DNA of 64,000 nucleotides from Parvibaculum sp039680535 (GTDB taxonomy: Bacteria > Pseudomonadota > Alphaproteobacteria > Parvibaculales > Parvibaculaceae), in assembly GCF_039680535.1 (NCBI RefSeq), contig NZ_JBDKSS010000023.1, forward strand, positions 65,385 through 129,384, in the 5' to 3' direction. The notes below the pieces were generated by a model. The model saw only the letters and a program-made list of their open reading frames with translations, was not told where the DNA came from and did not search any database. The position numbers and the translations under genes are program-made. Positions 52,041 to 61,000 of this stretch are shown here, piece after piece. Positions within the stretch are counted from its first letter, which is position 1; every line of letters begins with the position of its first letter.

Positions 52041-52835
52041 TCAGCGCTCCCGCCGGATCGCGCTTTCGTGCCAGCGCTTTAGCAGAGAATGCTCAACCCA
52101 GGCGAGGCCGAAGAAGATGGTGATGCCGAGCAGGGAGAGCAGCAGCAGGGCGGCGAACATCTTCGGGATGTCGAGCCGGTTGCCTGCCTCCACGATGCGC
52201 CAGGCAAGGCCCGTCGAGGTGCCGGAGCCTGCGGCAAATTCGGCGACCACGGTGCCGATGAGGGCGAGGCCGCCCGAGATCTTCATGCCCGCGAGCATGT
52301 AGGGCGTCGCCGAGGGGAGCTGCAATTCGGTCAGGACCTGCCAGCGCGTCGCGCCATAAAGGCGGAAGAGGTCGCGCAGATTATGGTCGGCGGAGAGCAG
52401 GCCGAGCGTCGTGTTCGAAAGGATCGGGAAAAAGGCGACGATCCAGGCGAGGATCAGAAGCGCCAATTGTGTCCGGTCGAAGCCGACCCAGATCAGGATC
52501 AGTGGCGCGATGGCGATGACCGGCGTGACCTGCAGGATGACAGCATAAGGAAAGAGCGCCATTTCGATGGCGCGGCTCTGCGAGAAGAGGATCGCGAGTC
52601 CGACGCCGCCGACGCAGGCGAGGAAGAAGGCCACAATGGTGATGCGCAGCGTGATCCAGAGCGAGCCCATCAGCGAACCGAAATTCTCGATCAGGCTTTG
52701 GGCGATGCGCGTGGGCGCCGGGAGCAGGAATTCGCGGACGCCGAAATAGCGCACCGAACCTTCCCAAAGAAGCAGAAAGGCGATGCCGACTGCAATCGGC
52801 ACGACGATGCGGAGGAGGCGGGAGCTTTCGTTCAT
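52041..52835 (-). CDS. ABC transporter permease (SsuC/TauC/ThiX type)
   Basis: 264 residues from the ATG at 52835. About six transmembrane helices and the permease EAA loop (FRLYGATRWQVLTELQLPSA). The start overlaps the ATPase stop as ATGA. Last gene of a binding protein-ATPase-permease operon. The family transports sulfonates, taurine, nitrate, pyrimidine or riboflavin precursors; the substrate is not determinable. Confidence 0.9.
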   Translation of the reverse strand: MNESSRLLRIVVPIAVGIAFLLLWEGSVRYFGVREFLLPAPTRIAQSLIENFGSLMGSLWITLRITIVAFFLACVGGVGLAILFSQSRAIEMALFPYAVILQVTPVIAIAPLILIWVGFDRTQLALLILAWIVAFFPILSNTTLGLLSADHNLRDLFRLYGATRWQVLTELQLPSATPYMLAGMKISGGLALIGTVVAEFAAGSGTSTGLAWRIVEAGNRLDIPKMFAALLLLSLLGITIFFGLAWVEHSLLKRWHESAIRRER

Positions 52836-53593
52836 CCCTTCGCTCCCTCTCTCAAGGCTGCGGAGATCTTCGCGCATTGGCCGACGAATGCTGCCGACTC
52901 GCGGAAGGCGCGGCCGCGCGGCGAGGGCGCTTCGATGGCGATGTCCCGGAGGATGCGGCCCGGCCGCGCGCCCATGACGAGCACGCGTTCAGAGAGATAG
53001 ACGCTTTCATAGACGCTGTGCGTCACGAAAATGACGGTCCATCTCTGGCTTGCCCAGAGTTCGAGAAGATCGTCATCGAGCTTTTCGCGCGTGAATTCAT
53101 CGAGAGCGGCGAAGGGCTCGTCCATCAGCAGCACGGGCGGCTCGGTGACGAGGGCGCGGGCGATGGAGACGCGCATCTTCATGCCGCCCGAAAGCTCACG
53201 CGGGAAACTCTGCGCGAAATCGGAAAGGCCGACGCGGGCCAGCGCCTCCATGATGCGCGGTTCGGCGTCCTTCTTCGCGATGCCCTTCAGCTTCAGTGGG
53301 AGGTAGATATTGTCGATGACGCGCGCCCAGGGCATCAGCGTCGCGTCCTGAAAGACGAAGCCGATATCCGTCGGCCGTTTGCCGCCTGCCGCAGGCCATG
53401 CGATGGCGCCCGCGCTCGGTTCGATCAATCCGGCGATCATGCGCAGCAGCGTGGACTTGCCGCAGCCGGAGGGGCCGACCAGCGAAACGAAGGAGCCGCG
53501 CTCGATCTTCGCATCGACGTCCGTGAGCGCGAGCGTGCCGCTGCCATAGGTCTTGGCGACGCCGGAAAGCTCGATGAGAGGCGCCTCGCTCAC
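52832..53593 (-). CDS. ABC transporter ATP-binding protein
   Basis: 253 residues. Walker A GPSGCGKST (40-48), a Q-loop FVFQDATLMPWARV, signature LSGGMKMRVSIARAL, Walker B VLLMDEPFAALD and the H-loop FVTHSVYESVYL. SsuB/TauB-type ATPase. It overlaps the neighbouring binding protein and permease genes by 4 nt each. Confidence 0.94.
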   Translation of the reverse strand: MSEAPLIELSGVAKTYGSGTLALTDVDAKIERGSFVSLVGPSGCGKSTLLRMIAGLIEPSAGAIAWPAAGGKRPTDIGFVFQDATLMPWARVIDNIYLPLKLKGIAKKDAEPRIMEALARVGLSDFAQSFPRELSGGMKMRVSIARALVTEPPVLLMDEPFAALDEFTREKLDDDLLELWASQRWTVIFVTHSVYESVYLSERVLVMGARPGRILRDIAIEAPSPRGRAFRESAAFVGQCAKISAALREGAKG

Positions 53594-54627
53594 TTGCCCG
53601 TCAGCTCTTTCTTGAGGTCGAGGCCGACGCCCTTGTTCACGAAGTCGAGCGTATAGGCATTGTGGACGTTGAGGCCCTTCGCAAAGACGCCGGCGGCAGA
53701 CATGCTGCTATAGAAATCCGACCAGCGCGCATCGGACATTGCGCCGATGCCCTTTTCCGCGGTCTCGCCGGAGTCGACGATGCCGTGCTCCTTTATCGTC
53801 GCGATGGCATGGGCAATGAGATCGTCGGTCATCTCCGCATTGTCTTTTTTGATGAGCGCATTGGCGGGCGAGGGATCGCCATAAAGATAATCGACCCAGC
53901 CCTTGATCGAGGCATCGACGAATTTCTGCACGATCTCCGGATGTTCGGCGATCAGCTTGTCATTCGCCATGATGAAGGCCGCGTAGCCCGGATAGCCGTA
54001 ATCGGAAAGCAGGAAGACCTGCGGCTTGAACTTGCCTTCCTTTTCGACCGTGTAAGGCTCGGAGGAAAGATAGCCCTCCTGGATCGCCTTTTCATCGGTC
54101 AGGAAGGGCGCAAGATTGAATGTGTATTTGCGGATCTGGTCGTCGGTGAAACCGAACTTCGCGCGGAGCCACGGCCAGAAGGACGAGATCGTCGCGTCGG
54201 CGACCATGATGGGCTTGCCCTTCATGTCGGCGACGGACTTCACATCGTCGCGCGGATGGGTGATGAGGACCTGCGGGTCCTTCTGGAAGATCGCGGCGAC
54301 TGCCTTCGAGCCGGCATTGGCGGCGACGACGTTCAGCGGAATGAAGCTGTTCGAGCCGATGCCGAACTGGACCGTGTCGGTGGCGAGAAGCTGCGGCACG
54401 TTCACGCCGGGGCCGCCCTGCTGGATCACGACGTCGAGACCCGCATCCTTGTAATAGCCCTTGGCGAGCGCCTGATAGAAGCCGCCATGCTCGGCCTGCG
54501 CCTTCCAGTCGGTGGCGAAGACGATATGCGCCGGGCCTTCGACCTTCGCGCCGGGCTTCAGCGCGAAAAATGCGACCAGAACCAGAATGGCGGCGGCAAT
54601 GCCGCCGATGAGCAGATTGCGATTCAT
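53590..54627 (-). CDS. ABC transporter substrate-binding protein (NMT1/THI5-like)
   Basis: 345 residues from the ATG at 54627 (GGGGGGG upstream). An N-terminal signal or anchor helix (LLIGGIAAAILVLVAFFAL) is followed by the NMT1 domain: VFATDWKAQAEHGGFYQALA is like the pyrimidine/riboflavin-precursor type of binding proteins, with GIGSNSFIPLNVVAANAGSK next. First gene of the operon with the ATPase and permease. Confidence 0.88.
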   Translation of the reverse strand: MNRNLLIGGIAAAILVLVAFFALKPGAKVEGPAHIVFATDWKAQAEHGGFYQALAKGYYKDAGLDVVIQQGGPGVNVPQLLATDTVQFGIGSNSFIPLNVVAANAGSKAVAAIFQKDPQVLITHPRDDVKSVADMKGKPIMVADATISSFWPWLRAKFGFTDDQIRKYTFNLAPFLTDEKAIQEGYLSSEPYTVEKEGKFKPQVFLLSDYGYPGYAAFIMANDKLIAEHPEIVQKFVDASIKGWVDYLYGDPSPANALIKKDNAEMTDDLIAHAIATIKEHGIVDSGETAEKGIGAMSDARWSDFYSSMSAAGVFAKGLNVHNAYTLDFVNKGVGLDLKKELTGK

Positions 54628-54728
54628 GAAGGAGCCCCCCCGAGGACGCGGCTGTTCCGATGGGGGCGGATGGTACCAGCGCCGCGAGGCGACGGCTACT
54701 GTGGGTGGACGCGGCCGCACCATCAAAT

Positions 54729-54810
54729 GTCACCCCGGCTCTAGGCGGGGTCCAGGAGCGGCTTGCTCGGAGTGTGTGGCCCCTGGGTCCCGGGACAAGC
54801 CCGGGATGAC
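54729..54810. repeat. Dispersed intergenic palindromic element, full copy C
   Basis: 82 nt bounded by GTCA and TGAC, with the same three-part hairpin layout as the copy at 20724 and an almost identical middle (GCTTGCTCGGAGTGTG). Lies between the ABC-F gene stop and the ABC importer promoter. Confidence 0.8.
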
Positions 54811-54849
54811 CGAAAGGCTTTTGAAGAGAGCATGTTGCGGTGGCGGGAA

Positions 54850-56637
54850 TCAGCTTCCCGACAGCGCCTCGCGCTTCAGCTCCAGTTCGAGCCAGGTTTC
54901 CTCAGCCTGCGCCAGTTCGGCGCGGAGCGCATCGTGGCGCGTGGTCTTGGAGGCGAAGGCCTTGGGGTCGCGCGAATAGAGATCCGGGTCGGCGAGTTCG
55001 GATTCGAGCTTCGCGATTTCGGCCTGAAGCTTCGGCATTTTCGAACCGAGTTCTTCGAGGAGGCGGTTTTCCTTGTAGCTCAGCTTTGTCGCGACACGCG
55101 CGGCGGCGGGAGCAGCCTCGGCGGACGTGGCCTTCGCGGCCTGCTTCGCGGGCGCCTGCTCGCGCTTCCGGTTCAGCCAGTCGGAATAGCCGCCGGGATA
55201 TTCCTCCACCTCGCCGGTGCCGTCGACGACGATCACCGAGGCGACGACGCGATCGAGGAAGTCGCGGTCATGGCTGACGAGGAGCACGGTGCCTTCGTAG
55301 TCCGTGAGCATTTCCTGCAGGAGATCGAGCGTCTCCATGTCGAGATCGTTGGTCGGCTCGTCGAGGACGAGAAGGTTCGAGGGTTTGGCGAGCGCGCGGG
55401 CAAGCAGCAGGCGGCATTGCTCACCGCCCGACAGGGCCTTCACCGGCTGGCGGGCCTGACTCTCGCGGAAGAGAAAGTCCTTCAGATAGGAGACCACGTG
55501 GCGCGGCTGGCCGCGCACCATGACCTGATCGCCGCCGCCCTCGCAGAGCGTTTGCCAGAGCGTCGCTTCGGGATCGAGGCTGCCGCGCGACTGGTCGACG
55601 ATGATCGGCGTCAAATTCGTACCCAGACGAATTTTCCCGCTATCGGGCGGCAGCGTGCCCATCAGCATTTTCAGCAGAGTCGTCTTGCCCGCGCCGTTCG
55701 GCCCGATGACGCCGATCTTGTCGCCGCGGACGATGCGGGTCGAAAAATCGCGAACGATGACGCGGTCGCCGAAGCTCTTGGAAATATGCTCGGCTTCGAT
55801 GACGAGCGTGCCGGAGGATTGGCCCGTTTCGACGGCGAGAGCCGCCTTGCCCGTGCGCGCGATGCTTTGCGCGCGCTCCTGCCTCAGCGAATAGAGACGG
55901 CGGAGGCGGCCCTGATTGCGCTTGCGCCGCGCGCTGATGCCTTCGCGCGACCATTGCGTTTCCTGCAGGATCAGCCGGTCGAGCTTATGGGCGACGACTT
56001 CCTCCTCGGCGAGGATCTGTTCCGACCATTCCTCAAATTGCGCGAAGCCCTTGTCGAGGCGGCGGATGGTGCCGCGATCGACCCAGAGGCAGTTGGTGGC
56101 GAGACGCTTCAGGAAGGCGCGGTCATGGCTGATGAGGATATAAGCGCCGCGGAACTGCGAGAGGCGTTCCTCAAGCCATTCGATGGAAGGAAGGTCGAGA
56201 TGGTTCGTCGGCTCGTCGAGCAGGAGAATATCGGGCTCGTCGGCAAGCACGCGGGCAAGCGCCGCCTTGCGACCTTCGCCGCCGGAAAGTGTCGTGGTCG
56301 GCTTGGTGGGGTCGAGGCCCAACTCGTGGAGAACGGCTTCGGCTTCATGAGGCTCGGCGCCGCCGGCCGTCGCATAGTCGAGAACGGTGGCCGCGCCGCC
56401 GAAATCGGGCATCTGGGCGAGATAGGCGACCCGCGTGCCGGGCTGGAGGAAGCGCTCGCCGCCATCTGGTTCGACAAGGCCCGCCGCCACCTTCAGCAGC
56501 GTCGATTTGCCCGCGCCATTGCGGCCGACGAGGCAAAGCCGGTCGCCGGGGCCGATGGCAAAGCCCGCGCCGTCGATCAGGACCTGATCGGCGAAGGCAA
56601 TGCGGATGTCGCGAAGGGCAAGAAGGGGCGGGGCCAA
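54850..56637 (-). CDS. uup: ABC-F family ATPase, Uup-like
   Basis: 595 residues with two ABC cassettes. First: GRNGAGKST, LSGGEGRKAALARVL, ILLLDEPTNHLD. Second: GPNGAGKTT, LSGGEQCRLLLARAL, LLVLDEPTNDLD. A C-terminal coiled-coil extension (KLSYKENRLLEELGSKMPKL) is the DNA-binding/coiled-coil domain of Uup. No membrane segments; ABC-F proteins act on ribosomes or, for Uup, also on DNA intermediates. Confidence 0.92.
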   Translation of the reverse strand: MAPPLLALRDIRIAFADQVLIDGAGFAIGPGDRLCLVGRNGAGKSTLLKVAAGLVEPDGGERFLQPGTRVAYLAQMPDFGGAATVLDYATAGGAEPHEAEAVLHELGLDPTKPTTTLSGGEGRKAALARVLADEPDILLLDEPTNHLDLPSIEWLEERLSQFRGAYILISHDRAFLKRLATNCLWVDRGTIRRLDKGFAQFEEWSEQILAEEEVVAHKLDRLILQETQWSREGISARRKRNQGRLRRLYSLRQERAQSIARTGKAALAVETGQSSGTLVIEAEHISKSFGDRVIVRDFSTRIVRGDKIGVIGPNGAGKTTLLKMLMGTLPPDSGKIRLGTNLTPIIVDQSRGSLDPEATLWQTLCEGGGDQVMVRGQPRHVVSYLKDFLFRESQARQPVKALSGGEQCRLLLARALAKPSNLLVLDEPTNDLDMETLDLLQEMLTDYEGTVLLVSHDRDFLDRVVASVIVVDGTGEVEEYPGGYSDWLNRKREQAPAKQAAKATSAEAAPAAARVATKLSYKENRLLEELGSKMPKLQAEIAKLESELADPDLYSRDPKAFASKTTRHDALRAELAQAEETWLELELKREALSGS

Positions 56638-56719
56638 GGTTCAATGTCCGGTGATATATGGGCACCGGCTATATGGCGCATCGGGGCGGGCGAGGCAATG
56701 GCTGCGGTTGGGCCGGCCA

Positions 56720-57988
56720 TCAGGCCGCAATCGGGATCGGCTCCGGCTTCGCGCCACGGCCGATGAAAAGCACCATGAGCGAGGCGACGATGCAGAGCGA
56801 GCCCGCCAGCGTGAAGGCGAGGAAATAGTCGCCAAGATCGACGCGGATGATGCCCGCGATCCATGCCGCGGAGGCGGCGCCGATCTGATGCATTGCGCTG
56901 ATCCAGCCGAAATAGATGCCGACATTGTCCTCGCCGAAGCTCTTCGTTGCGAGCTTCACCGTGGGCGGCACGGTGGCGATCCAGTCGAGGCCGTAAAAGA
57001 CCGCGAACAGCGAAAGCCCATAGAAGGTGAAGTCGAAGGCATAGGGCAGATATAGAAGTGAGAGGCCCCTGAGCCCGTAATACCAGAAGAGGAGCTTTCG
57101 CGCGTCGAAGCGGTCGGAAAGCCAGCCGGAGCCCGTGGTGCCAAAGAAATCGAGAATGCCCATGGTGGCGAGGAGGCCGGCTGCCGCGACTTCCGGGATG
57201 CCGTGGTCGAGGCAGGCCGGTATCAGATGTGTGCCGATGAGGCCGTTCGTCGAAACCCCGCAGATAAAGAAGCTGCCGCCGAGAAGCCAGAAATCCCGCG
57301 ACCTGAACCCTGCGGCCAGCGCGGCGAGTGCGCGGCGGAAGGGATTGCCGGTGAAATTTTCGGGCAAGGGGTCGCCGGGCTCGGCGCCAAAGGGCAGGAG
57401 ACCCACATCCGAGGGCTTGTCGCGCAGGAAAAACCAGACGGGAAGGATCATTGCCGCTGCAATACAGGCCAGCGTGATCGATACGCTGCGCCAGCCTTCG
57501 CTCTCCGTGAGCTTTGCAAAGAGCGGCAGGAAGACGAGCTGGCCCGTCGCCGTGCTTGCGGTGAGCACACCCATGACCAGGCCGCGCCGGGCGGTGAACC
57601 AGCGCGTTGCGATCATGCTCGCCATGACGAGGGCGATGAAGCCCGTGCCGCTGCCGACGACGACGCCCCAGAGCAGGACGAGTTGCCATGTTTCGGTCAT
57701 CAAAGTGGTGAGAGCGACGCCCGCCGCGATGACGGCAAGCGCGCCCATGACGGTGCGGCGGATGCCGAAGCGATCCATGATCGCGGCCGCGAAGGGCCCG
57801 AGCATGCCATAGAGAAAGATGCCGACGGCGACGGCGGAAGAGATCGTCGCGCGGGACCAGCCAAATTCCTTTTCGAGCGGAACGATGAGGATGCTGGGCG
57901 CGGAGCGCGTGCCCGCGCCGACGAGCATGGTCACGAAAACCACGGCGACGACGATCCAGGCATAATGCAGGCGAGGGCGCGCGGGCAT
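56720..57988 (-). CDS. MFS transporter
   Basis: 422 residues from the ATG at 57988 (MPARPRLHYAWIVVAVVFVT); an upstream TTG at 58048 would add 20 residues. About 12 helices, with AAIMDRFGIRRTVM after helix 2 and GSGWLSDRFDARKLLFWYYG in the second half. It is of the monocarboxylate or oxalate/formate antiporter-like type (YAWIVV start, EFGWSRATISSAV). Substrate unknown. Confidence 0.86.
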   Translation of the reverse strand: MPARPRLHYAWIVVAVVFVTMLVGAGTRSAPSILIVPLEKEFGWSRATISSAVAVGIFLYGMLGPFAAAIMDRFGIRRTVMGALAVIAAGVALTTLMTETWQLVLLWGVVVGSGTGFIALVMASMIATRWFTARRGLVMGVLTASTATGQLVFLPLFAKLTESEGWRSVSITLACIAAAMILPVWFFLRDKPSDVGLLPFGAEPGDPLPENFTGNPFRRALAALAAGFRSRDFWLLGGSFFICGVSTNGLIGTHLIPACLDHGIPEVAAAGLLATMGILDFFGTTGSGWLSDRFDARKLLFWYYGLRGLSLLYLPYAFDFTFYGLSLFAVFYGLDWIATVPPTVKLATKSFGEDNVGIYFGWISAMHQIGAASAAWIAGIIRVDLGDYFLAFTLAGSLCIVASLMVLFIGRGAKPEPIPIAA

Positions 57989-58063
57989 GGGACGATCCGT
58001 GAGAATGGCGGCTTCGTCCGATTTGATAGCTCGGGGCGCGGAAGTCAATCGCGCGATGGCGCC

Positions 58064-60085
58064 TCAGCGCGGCTTGCCGCCACCAAGCGGGAGCGCCGAG
58101 CCGCCGCTGCGGGAGCCTGAGCCCCAGCCGCCGCTCGTTTCCTCGGCGTGGGGAGCAGCGACTGGCGGGGCCGCACGAAAAAGACCGGCAAGCTGGGAAA
58201 GGAAGCCGCCGCCCGAGCCTTCATTGCCGGCGATGACGAAATCGCCTTCTGCGCCCGGGAGCGGAGAGGGCGGCACGCCGGTCTGCGAGGCCGCCATGTA
58301 ATTGTGCCAGGCGAGCGCCGCGAAGTTGCCGCCGGAGACATTCTTCATGGGCGAGTTGTCGTCATTGCCGAACCAGACGCCCGCGATCTCGTTGCTGGTA
58401 TAGCCGATGAACCAGGCGTCGCGATTATCCTGGCTCGTTCCCGTCTTGCCGGCCGCAAGGCGATCGGACAAGGCGGCGCGCTGCCCCGTTCCCTCGGTCA
58501 CGACATGGGCGAGCATATAGGTCATCTCGCGGGCATGGGCCTCGTCGGTTGCCTGCGTTGTCTCTGATTGATGCGTATAGAGAATATTTCCGTCCGCGCT
58601 TGCGACCTCGACGATGCCATAGGGTGTGAAGTGGCGGCCGCCATCGGCAAAAGTGGAATAGGCGGAGGTGAGTTCGAGAAGCGTCACTTCGGAACTGCCG
58701 AGCGCGATGGAGAGATTGTCCTGAATGGGCGATGAGATGCCGAGACGGCGGGCGGCATTGGCGATGGAGGAGACGCCGACGCGTTCCGCGAGCTTCACGG
58801 CGACGGAATTGATGGAGCGGGCAAGCGCCTGTGTCAGCGTGACAGTGCCCATGTAGCGGCCATTGGTGTTCTGCGGTTCCCAATCGCCGAGCGCGACGGG
58901 CGTGTCTTCCATCTCGTCAAAAGGTGTGAAACCCCGTTCCAGTGCGGCGAGATAGACGATCGGTTTGAAGGCGGAGCCCGGCTGGCGCAGGGCCTGCGTC
59001 GCGCGGTTGTACTGGCTTTGCAGATAGGAGCGCCCGCCGACAAGCGCGAGGACGGCGCCGTCGGGCGCGAGCGCGATGAAGGCGCCCTGGCCGACATCGC
59101 GCTTCATGCCGCCATTCCTGAAAGCTGCGCGCATGGCTTCCTCGGCGGCGGTTTGCCGCTTCGGATCGAGCGTCGTTTTGACGGTGAGGCGTCCATGTGC
59201 ATCGGGGAGGCGACTGCGGACCTCGGCGACGACCCAGTCGACGAAATATTGCGGCCCGTCGCGCTTGTCGCGTTCGGCGACCTGCGCCGGATGGGCGCGC
59301 GCGCCCGCGACTTCCTGCGCGGTAAGGTCGCCATTGTCGACCATGCGGTCCAGCACCTGACTGGCGCGGGCCTGGGCGAGGGCGAGATCGCTGGTCGGCG
59401 CGAAGCGCGAAGGCGCCTTGGGAAGGCCTGCGAGAACGGCGGCTTCGGCAAGCGAGACATCCCGCACGCTCTTGCCGAAGTAATAATGCGCGGCGGCGTC
59501 GACGCCGTAATTGCCTGCGCCCATGTAAACGCGGTTGAGATAGAGGGCGAGTATTTCGTCCTTGGACATGCGGCCTTCAAGCCAGAGGGCGATCAGCGCC
59601 TCCTGCGCCTTCCGCCAGAGCGTGCGGTCGGAATCGAGATAGAGGTTCTTCGCAAGCTGCTGGGTGATGGTCGAGCCGCCCTCGACGAAGCCGCCGGAGC
59701 GGAGATTGACCCATGTGGCGCGGGCGATGCCGCGCAAGTCTATGCCCCAATGGGAATAGAAGCGGCGGTCTTCCGTCGCGAGGAATGCCCTGATGAGATA
59801 GGGCGGGAGTTCGGCGAGGGGCACCGCGGGGGCGGTCGTTCCGCCTCTGCTGCCGATCTCCCGGCCGTCGGCGTCGAGCACCGTGACCGCGAGCGCGGCG
59901 GTGGGGCCGAGTTCCGTCTCGCGCTGTACTTTGGAGATGGTGACAAAGACGAGGAGCGCGGCAAGAACCGCGCCGGCGCTGAACGCGAATGCCGCGGCGC
60001 GGGTGGCGAGCCATAGCATTCGGCGGCGCGCTTCGGCCCCGGCGTTGGCCTCTTCGTCATATCGTTCGTCGTTTCGATCCGGCAA
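58064..60085 (-). CDS. Penicillin-binding protein 1A family (class A PBP)
   Basis: 673 residues. A short cytoplasmic tail and transmembrane anchor (~23-50) are followed by a GT51 glycosyltransferase with catalytic Glu105 (ATEDRRFYSHWG), QQLAKNLYL and LALYLNRVYMGAG, and a transpeptidase with Ser371-x-x-Lys374 (GSAFKP), SIN and KTGTS. The C-terminal tail is Gly/Ser-rich. Makes and cross-links peptidoglycan at the outer face of the inner membrane. Confidence 0.93.
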   Translation of the reverse strand: MPDRNDERYDEEANAGAEARRRMLWLATRAAAFAFSAGAVLAALLVFVTISKVQRETELGPTAALAVTVLDADGREIGSRGGTTAPAVPLAELPPYLIRAFLATEDRRFYSHWGIDLRGIARATWVNLRSGGFVEGGSTITQQLAKNLYLDSDRTLWRKAQEALIALWLEGRMSKDEILALYLNRVYMGAGNYGVDAAAHYYFGKSVRDVSLAEAAVLAGLPKAPSRFAPTSDLALAQARASQVLDRMVDNGDLTAQEVAGARAHPAQVAERDKRDGPQYFVDWVVAEVRSRLPDAHGRLTVKTTLDPKRQTAAEEAMRAAFRNGGMKRDVGQGAFIALAPDGAVLALVGGRSYLQSQYNRATQALRQPGSAFKPIVYLAALERGFTPFDEMEDTPVALGDWEPQNTNGRYMGTVTLTQALARSINSVAVKLAERVGVSSIANAARRLGISSPIQDNLSIALGSSEVTLLELTSAYSTFADGGRHFTPYGIVEVASADGNILYTHQSETTQATDEAHAREMTYMLAHVVTEGTGQRAALSDRLAAGKTGTSQDNRDAWFIGYTSNEIAGVWFGNDDNSPMKNVSGGNFAALAWHNYMAASQTGVPPSPLPGAEGDFVIAGNEGSGGGFLSQLAGLFRAAPPVAAPHAEETSGGWGSGSRSGGSALPLGGGKPR

Positions 60086-60265
60086 CCTGGAGGCCCCCTT
60101 GGCGCGTCCGGGCGAGCGATGCGCCGCCCGGAACCGCAGCGGGGCGCAGGATTCCGCCTCATTGCGCCGGGATTAGGGCAGGATTGGGATGCGGCCTGCC
60201 GCAATTGTGTCGCAGGTCGGGTCGGAAGGCTTGACCGCGAGGGCTGGGCGGGTTTTTGTGCGCGG

Positions 60266-60733
60266 ATGAAACGAAAGACCGACCTCGAACCCTTCTGGAA
60301 GCGCAAGACGCTCGAAGAGATGACCCGCAAGGAGTGGGAATCGCTCTGCGACGGCTGCGCGAAATGCTGCCTTGTCAAACTCGAGGACGAGGACACGCTG
60401 GAGATTTCCTTCACCAGCTCCGTCTGCAAGCTGCTCGACTGCGACACATGCCGCTGCAAGGACTATCCCAACCGCTCGAAGCTTGTGCCGGACTGCGTAC
60501 AGCTGACGCCGGAAGTCATCTACGAGGTGAGCTGGATGCCGCCATCTTGCGCCTACCGGCTGATCGCGGAGGGCAAGGACCTGCCGAGCTGGCACCCGCT
60601 CGTCTCCGGCGAGACGGAAAGCGTCCATCGCGCGGGCATGTCGGTGCGCGGCAAGGTGATCTCCGAGGAAGAAGTCGATTTCGACGACATCTGCGATTAC
60701 ATCGTCGACTGGCCGAAGCTGATCGCGGATTGA
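60266..60733 (+). CDS. YcgN family cysteine cluster protein (UPF0260)
   Basis: 155 residues from the ATG at 60266. It has eight Cys in the family spacing: CDGCAKCC, CKLLDCDTCRCKDY and PDC. The pattern resembles the zinc- or Fe-S-binding CxxCxxCC set of YcgN/YkgJ-like proteins. Function unknown. Located immediately upstream of the GTA leader region. Confidence 0.9.
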   Translation: MKRKTDLEPFWKRKTLEEMTRKEWESLCDGCAKCCLVKLEDEDTLEISFTSSVCKLLDCDTCRCKDYPNRSKLVPDCVQLTPEVIYEVSWMPPSCAYRLIAEGKDLPSWHPLVSGETESVHRAGMSVRGKVISEEEVDFDDICDYIVDWPKLIAD

Positions 60734-60770
60734 GAGATTCGTCCGCGCGGGGATAAGTCACCGGCGAAAA

Positions 60771-60853
60771 AGATTTGTCGGCGGATGATAATCTGGGCCT
60801 TGACGAGCGCGCCGCTCTGAACCATCTGTTTGTCCATATCCGGAACTGTGTCC
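60771..60853. repeat. GTA-leader tandem unit 1
   Basis: First of two imperfect direct copies of an ~82 nt unit, period 109-110 nt. Contains GATGATA (60784), a mini-hairpin GAGCG-CGC-CGCTC (60805-60817), AACCATCTG (60820) and CATATC (60835). By eye it is about three quarters identical to unit 2. Confidence 0.7.
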
Positions 60854-60880
60854 AACAGGGTACGCGTCGCCCGATACGGA

Positions 60881-60962
60881 AAATTCGTCAACTGATGATA
60901 TTTTCCTCTTGAAGAGCGTAACGCTCGAAACCATCTGATTGGTCATATCGGAAACTCTGCCC
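60881..60962. repeat. GTA-leader tandem unit 2
   Basis: Second copy: GATGATA (60894), mini-hairpin GAGCG-TAA-CGCTC (60914-60926), AACCATCTG (60929), CATATC (60944). It ends immediately before the intrinsic terminator. Same stem but a different loop from unit 1. It could be protein-binding DNA or part of a structured leader RNA. Confidence 0.7.
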
Positions 60963-60963
60963 G

Positions 60964-60992
60964 AAGCCCTCCCCGCAAAGGAGGGCTTTTTT
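60964..60992 (+). terminator. Intrinsic terminator in the GTA cluster leader
   Basis: AAGCCCTCC (60964-60972) pairs with GGAGGGCTT (60980-60988) around a 7 nt loop, followed by a run of T. It is oriented with the GTA genes and ends about 8 nt before the first GTA start codon, so unless bypassed it should block transcription from upstream into the GTA cluster. Confidence 0.9.
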
Positions 60993-61000
60993 ATTGGTCG

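Noticed and set aside
54763..56766. Long plus-strand open frame of 667 codons
   Set aside because: Antisense to the ABC-F gene, whose Walker A, signature and Walker B motifs are all present on the other strand. No family character in the plus-strand product.
60697..60946. Two short minus-strand frames in the GTA leader whose products share KxQMV/TNQMV-like stretches
   Set aside because: The similarity between the two products is explained by the tandem DNA repeat itself; no ribosome binding site or family match supports translation.
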